Below are positions 7,049 to 9,611 of a stretch of DNA of 9,611 nucleotides, in pieces. The DNA is from an uncultured Bryobacteraceae bacterium (GTDB taxonomy: Bacteria > Acidobacteriota > Terriglobia > Bryobacterales > Bryobacteraceae): contig CAKZVG010000635.1 of the NCBI GenBank assembly GCA_937921835.1, positions 1 to 9,611 of the forward strand, in the 5' to 3' direction. Made by a program: the position numbers and the translations under genes. The notes below the pieces were generated by a model. It was given only the letters and a program-made list of their open reading frames with translations, searched no databases and was not told where the DNA came from. Numbering within the stretch: position 1 is the stretch's first letter; each line of letters begins with the position of its first letter.

Positions 7049-7430
7049 CTAGACACTTGCTCCCCGGGGCCTGGCGCGCCAGCGATACGGGCGCGGGTCC
7101 ATGTTCCGTTCGGCGAAATCGTCCATGATCGAGTCGGCCAGCTCCCGGAGACGGGCAAAGCTCCCTTCGCCCATCACGTCCCGCGTCAGATCTCCGAAGA
7201 ACCGCTCCGCCAAGTCCATCCAGTAACTTCCTGTTGGCTTGAAGTGGAGTTGAAAGCGTTCATGCTAGCCGGGCCACTCCCGCACCCGTTTCTGTTGATG
7301 CGTGCGGAAGTTGTCCAGGATCAGGTGAGGCCCCGGCATCCCAGACTGGAGACCTCCACCCGGAACGCTTCAAACACGGTTTCCAAGTGGCCCGTTTTCA
7401 GCAGGCGGTGCTACAGGTCAGTCCTGTTTT
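7049..7430 (-). pseudogene. IS630-family transposase remnant (C-terminal part)
   Basis: Minus-strand translation gives the C-terminal signature of IS630 transposases: MPGPHLILDNFRTHQ (second catalytic Asp at 7313-7315), QLHFKPTGSYWMDLAERFFGDLT (third catalytic acidic residue), then GSFARLRELADSIMDDFAERN and the terminal PRPYRW before a stop at 7049-7051. The frame is broken by TAG at 7265-7267, where relatives have a WLxxHPRF-like stretch. The segment upstream of about 7340 continues in another frame (KTGHLETVFEAFRVEV), which implies a frameshift. The N-terminal half with the first Asp is missing, so this is dead. It lies directly downstream of the regulator gene, whose end seems undamaged. 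I could not identify terminal inverted repeats or a TA duplication. Confidence 0.75.
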
Positions 7431-7451
7431 GGACAGCAGGAATCCCCGGCT

Positions 7452-8603
7452 TCAACTTTGGCGAAGCAGGAGACTGTCTAACTCGCCGGGGAAAAGGATC
7501 GCGTCGTTGGGATAAAGATGATCTACGTTACTCCGTGTCACGAGTTGATGCCGAGTGAATACCGCCGGCGGGACAGGTTTCTTGGCCAGAATATCCAGCG
7601 CAAGAGCGATGATTTTAGGGCCGTAGCTCTCCGGGAAATATCCCACCGAGCCGATCAGTCGCGAACCTTCCCGCCGGAGTTCGATGCGCGCTTCGGCTGA
7701 GGCGTTTTGCCCGACGACGGCACAACCGTCTGTGCGGCCGGCTTCCTCGAACGCGCGCAGAGCGCCGAGGGCGCTCGGGTCGTTAATGGCCCCCACCAGC
7801 ATGCGTTTGCCGCTGCTGTGACGCAAATGCTTGCGGACCGCTTCCAGGCTGGGCCCGAACCGTCCTTTGCCGTCCAGCCGTAACACGCTGTGGTCCGCGA
7901 GATTCGGCAGCATTTCGCGGATTCCTACCAGGGTTCCGATCAACCGGGCTGCCGGGACAGGCCCTGACATCGGCAGCTCCAGAAGAAGGACCTCATCCAC
8001 CTCACCCGCCCAATGTTGCTTGGCCCAACGCCCGAGACAGCGCCCAGCGATGAGGCCTGCCAAGTAATTGTTGGCGCCGTAATAGGTTGCGCCGGGATGT
8101 GGAATCTCGACGGCGATCAACGGAATGCCGGCCTCCATCAGCTTGGCGGAGATCACAGGCGCCGCGAAGTGTTCATCCGCCTGGAATTCAATCACCAGAT
8201 CCACGCGCTGGCGGATGAACGTCTCCGCATTCCGCACCGCCGCTTTGGGGCTATAGCGGTTGTCCAAGACTAAGAGATCAACGCCTTGCTCCCGGGCTGC
8301 AACTGCCAATCCCTCAGCCACTGCCCGCGAAAAGGCAAACTCGGAGGAGTGAGAGCCATAGCCGAGCCGCCAGGCGCGGGTTCTCAGCGGGCGGATGGCG
8401 AGCCGGTATCCGTGCCTGCCAGCGCGGTCGAGTAGTCCGTTGCGCTCCAGCGTGTAGAGCAGGCGGAATGCGGTGGGCCGGCTTAGATTCACTCTCTCGG
8501 CGATTTCGCTCAAACGCAGGGTCTCCGACTCGGAGCGAAAAGCCCCAAGGATGCGGCAGGCGCGCTCCACCGCTTCGACTGAGTAGCCAAACCGTGATTT
8601 CAA
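7452..8603 (-). CDS. Transcriptional regulator: IclR-type HTH fused to a periplasmic-binding-protein-like sensor domain
   Basis: This 383-residue cytoplasmic regulator has an IclR-type winged HTH at about residues 8-75. Its signature stretches are SVEAVERACRILGAF, LRLSEIAERVNLSRPTAFRLLYTLERNGLL and GYRLA. From about 85 to 365 it has a LacI/type-1 periplasmic-binding fold: AVAEGLAVAAREQGVDLLVLD, VDLVIEFQAD, IPLIAVEIPHPGATYYGANN, GAINDPSALGALRAFEEAG, VVGQNASAEARIELR, IGSVGYFPESYGPKIIALALDIL and PPAVFTRHQL. This sugar-binding domain replaces the usual IclR effector domain, so the ligand is probably a sugar. The first codon is TTG at 8603, because an in-frame TGA lies upstream and HTH residues begin at once. 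No Shine-Dalgarno sequence is visible, and the predicted transcript starts 1-3 bases before it. A GTG at codon 12 is an alternative. It is divergent from the isomerase-like gene, with a shared control region. Confidence 0.85.
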   Translation of the reverse strand: MKSRFGYSVEAVERACRILGAFRSESETLRLSEIAERVNLSRPTAFRLLYTLERNGLLDRAGRHGYRLAIRPLRTRAWRLGYGSHSSEFAFSRAVAEGLAVAAREQGVDLLVLDNRYSPKAAVRNAETFIRQRVDLVIEFQADEHFAAPVISAKLMEAGIPLIAVEIPHPGATYYGANNYLAGLIAGRCLGRWAKQHWAGEVDEVLLLELPMSGPVPAARLIGTLVGIREMLPNLADHSVLRLDGKGRFGPSLEAVRKHLRHSSGKRMLVGAINDPSALGALRAFEEAGRTDGCAVVGQNASAEARIELRREGSRLIGSVGYFPESYGPKIIALALDILAKKPVPPAVFTRHQLVTRSNVDHLYPNDAILFPGELDSLLLRQS

Positions 8604-8616
8604 TGTATGAAATCTT
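8595..8616. promoter_or_regulatory. Palindromic operator, copy 1 (over the regulator start)
   Basis: GATTTCA (8596-8602) and TGAAATC (8608-8614) form a perfect 7-base inverted repeat with a 5-base spacer. The 22-base element matches copy 2 at 20 of 22 positions. It overlaps the regulator's -10 box, the predicted transcription start and the TTG codon. Bound protein there would block its own transcription, so autorepression is the likely role. Confidence 0.75.
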
Positions 8617-8640
8617 ATGCGCCCAGCTCGTCGATGTCAA
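8612..8640 (-). promoter_or_regulatory. Sigma70-type promoter of the regulator gene
   Basis: On the minus strand, a perfect -35 TTGACA (8640-8635) is followed by a 17-base spacer and the -10 box TAAGAT (8617-8612, 4 of 6 to consensus). The transcription start is expected at about 8604-8606, essentially at the TTG codon. Operator copy 1 covers the -10 box. Confidence 0.7.
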
Positions 8641-8692
8641 GTCTCCCTGCTGCGCGGAATGAGGACATTCGAGGCGGGTAGTTAGCGCACGC

Positions 8693-8714
8693 TGATTTCA
8701 CTGTATGAAATGTT
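8693..8714. promoter_or_regulatory. Palindromic operator, copy 2 (upstream of the isomerase-like gene)
   Basis: GATTTCA (8694-8700) and TGAAATG (8706-8712) form a 6-of-7 inverted repeat with a 5-base spacer, in the same orientation as copy 1 and exactly 98 bases from it. It lies about 55 bases before the isomerase-like ATG. A weak -10-like TATGAA sits inside it on the plus strand without a clear -35. Repression or looping between the two sites is plausible. Confidence 0.75.
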
Positions 8715-8769
8715 GTAGCGCCATTGAAACTTCTTGCCGGCCGAGCACGGGCACAGCATACTTCTGGCG

Positions 8770-9611
8770 ATGCGGCATTCTCCACCTTGCAGGCAGCGCC
8801 CGGGCCGGGCGGGGGTATTTGGGATCGGGCTCGCCGCTTATTGGGCGCAGTTCCCCGGTCTCAAAGAGAGGCTTGAAGGTTACCAACGGGAGGTGGAGCG
8901 GCGACTGGCGGGCTTTGGCGTCGAGGTGATCTCCGTGGGGCTTGTCGATACCGCGGCGGCGGCTGTTGAAGCAGGAGACCGGTTCTCCTCCGCGAGCGCC
9001 GATTTGCTGATCTGCTACGTGGGCACGTACGCGACCTCTTCGCAGGTCTTGCCGGTGGTTCAGCGGGCCAAGGTCCCGGTGCTGGTTCTGAATCTTCAGC
9101 CGGTGGCCGCGCTGGACTATGAGCGTGCTGACACAGGCGAATGGCTGGCGAACTGCTCCGCCTGCTGTGTGCCGGAGATTGCCAACGCATTCTCACGGGC
9201 GCGCGTGCCTTTCCGTGTCGTGACCGGCACGCTCTACGACGACCCCATGGCGTGGGCAGAGATCGAGGAATGGTGCGCCGCCGCCCGCGCCGTGCGCTCT
9301 CTGCGCACCGCCCGCATCGGTTTTCTCGGCCACACGTATCCCGGAATGCTCGATATGTACTCGGACTTCACCATGGTGAGCGCGCAGACCGGCGCCCACA
9401 TTGAATTGCTCGAAATGTGCGACCTGGAAAAGTGCGTGAACTCGGTGAGCGCCGCGGAAGTGGCGGCCAGGCTGAGCCTGGCGCGCGAGATCTTCGAATT
9501 GGAAGGCGTGGACGAAGGAGAACTGGAATGGGCAGCGCGCGTGGCGGCGGGACTGGTCCGGCTCGTCGAACAGTATGAGCTGTGCGGACTTACGTATTAT
9601 TACCGGGGACT
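8770..9611 (+). CDS. L-arabinose/L-fucose isomerase-family protein, N-terminal 280 residues (runs off the right edge)
   Basis: An unbroken frame runs from ATG 8770 to the right edge. Family-like stretches are GVFGIGLAAYWAQFPGLKERL (about 15-35), DLLICYVGTYATSSQVLPVV (78-97), PVLVLNLQPVAALDY (103-117), TGEWLANCSACCVPEI (122-137), GFLGHTYPGMLDMYSDFTMV (184-203) and LCGLTYYYRG (271-280). These match AraA/FucI-superfamily proteins often annotated as sugar isomerases, which interconvert aldoses and ketoses with Mn2+. The residues that bind metal lie in the missing C-terminal part, so activity and substrate cannot be judged. The ATG leaves 14 residues before the GVFGIGL strand, as expected, but it has no clear Shine-Dalgarno sequence. 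A TTG at 8734 is an in-frame alternative. The divergent sugar-sensing regulator and operator copy 2 suggest control by the pathway's own sugar. Confidence 0.8.
   Translation, partial: MRHSPPCRQRPGRAGVFGIGLAAYWAQFPGLKERLEGYQREVERRLAGFGVEVISVGLVDTAAAAVEAGDRFSSASADLLICYVGTYATSSQVLPVVQRAKVPVLVLNLQPVAALDYERADTGEWLANCSACCVPEIANAFSRARVPFRVVTGTLYDDPMAWAEIEEWCAAARAVRSLRTARIGFLGHTYPGMLDMYSDFTMVSAQTGAHIELLEMCDLEKCVNSVSAAEVAARLSLAREIFELEGVDEGELEWAARVAAGLVRLVEQYELCGLTYYYRG

Noticed and set aside
8705..8929. Plus-strand frame starting at 8705, before the isomerase-like gene
   Set aside because: It overlaps the isomerase-like N-terminus in another frame, has no ribosome binding site, and its product is not family-like.
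1..9611. CRISPR arrays, tRNA or rRNA genes
   Set aside because: I saw no regularly spaced repeats and no tRNA- or rRNA-like sequence on either strand.

Overview
This is a GC-rich, gene-dense bacterial window. Its gene types are an IclR-type HTH fused to a sugar-binding-protein domain, an AraA-like sugar isomerase, a HybB/NrfD electron-transfer module with a GcvH-like protein, and a PHP–GT4 operon. They recall Acidobacteriota of the Bryobacterales/Solibacter type. That placement is inference from gene content, because no ribosomal or marker gene is present.

Positions 3069 down to 1 (minus strand) hold a membrane electron-transfer and sensing operon: a membrane-anchored GcvH-like protein, a ferredoxin with four [4Fe-4S] motifs and a C-terminal membrane helix, a HybB/NrfD-family quinone-interacting membrane subunit, and the N-terminus of a membrane sensor histidine kinase that runs off the left edge. 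The ferredoxin and HybB genes overlap by 4 bases, and the kinase starts 3 bases after the HybB stop. No hydrogenase, molybdoenzyme or cytochrome catalytic subunit lies in the window. The GcvH-like protein has glycine where GcvH carries its lipoylated lysine.

Positions 6692 down to 3329 (minus strand) form a tight three-gene operon: an unrecognised 336-residue protein, a PHP-superfamily metal-dependent hydrolase and a GT4 glycosyltransferase. Each junction is a 4-base start/stop overlap. A 259-base gap separates it from the operon downstream.

Positions 6693 to 7451 contain no intact gene. They hold a short AT-rich stretch, a hairpin-rich GC stretch and the decayed 3' part of an IS630-family transposase, with an in-frame stop and a probable frameshift.

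Positions 7452 to 9611 are a divergent sugar-type locus. An IclR-HTH/periplasmic-binding-protein chimera is read leftward, and an L-arabinose/L-fucose isomerase-like gene is read rightward off the right edge. Between them are two near-identical 22-base palindromic elements 98 bases apart. One overlaps the -10 element and start codon of the regulator. The other lies just upstream of the isomerase gene. This is the clearest self-contained regulatory circuit in the window: the regulator probably controls itself and the isomerase in response to a sugar-like ligand.
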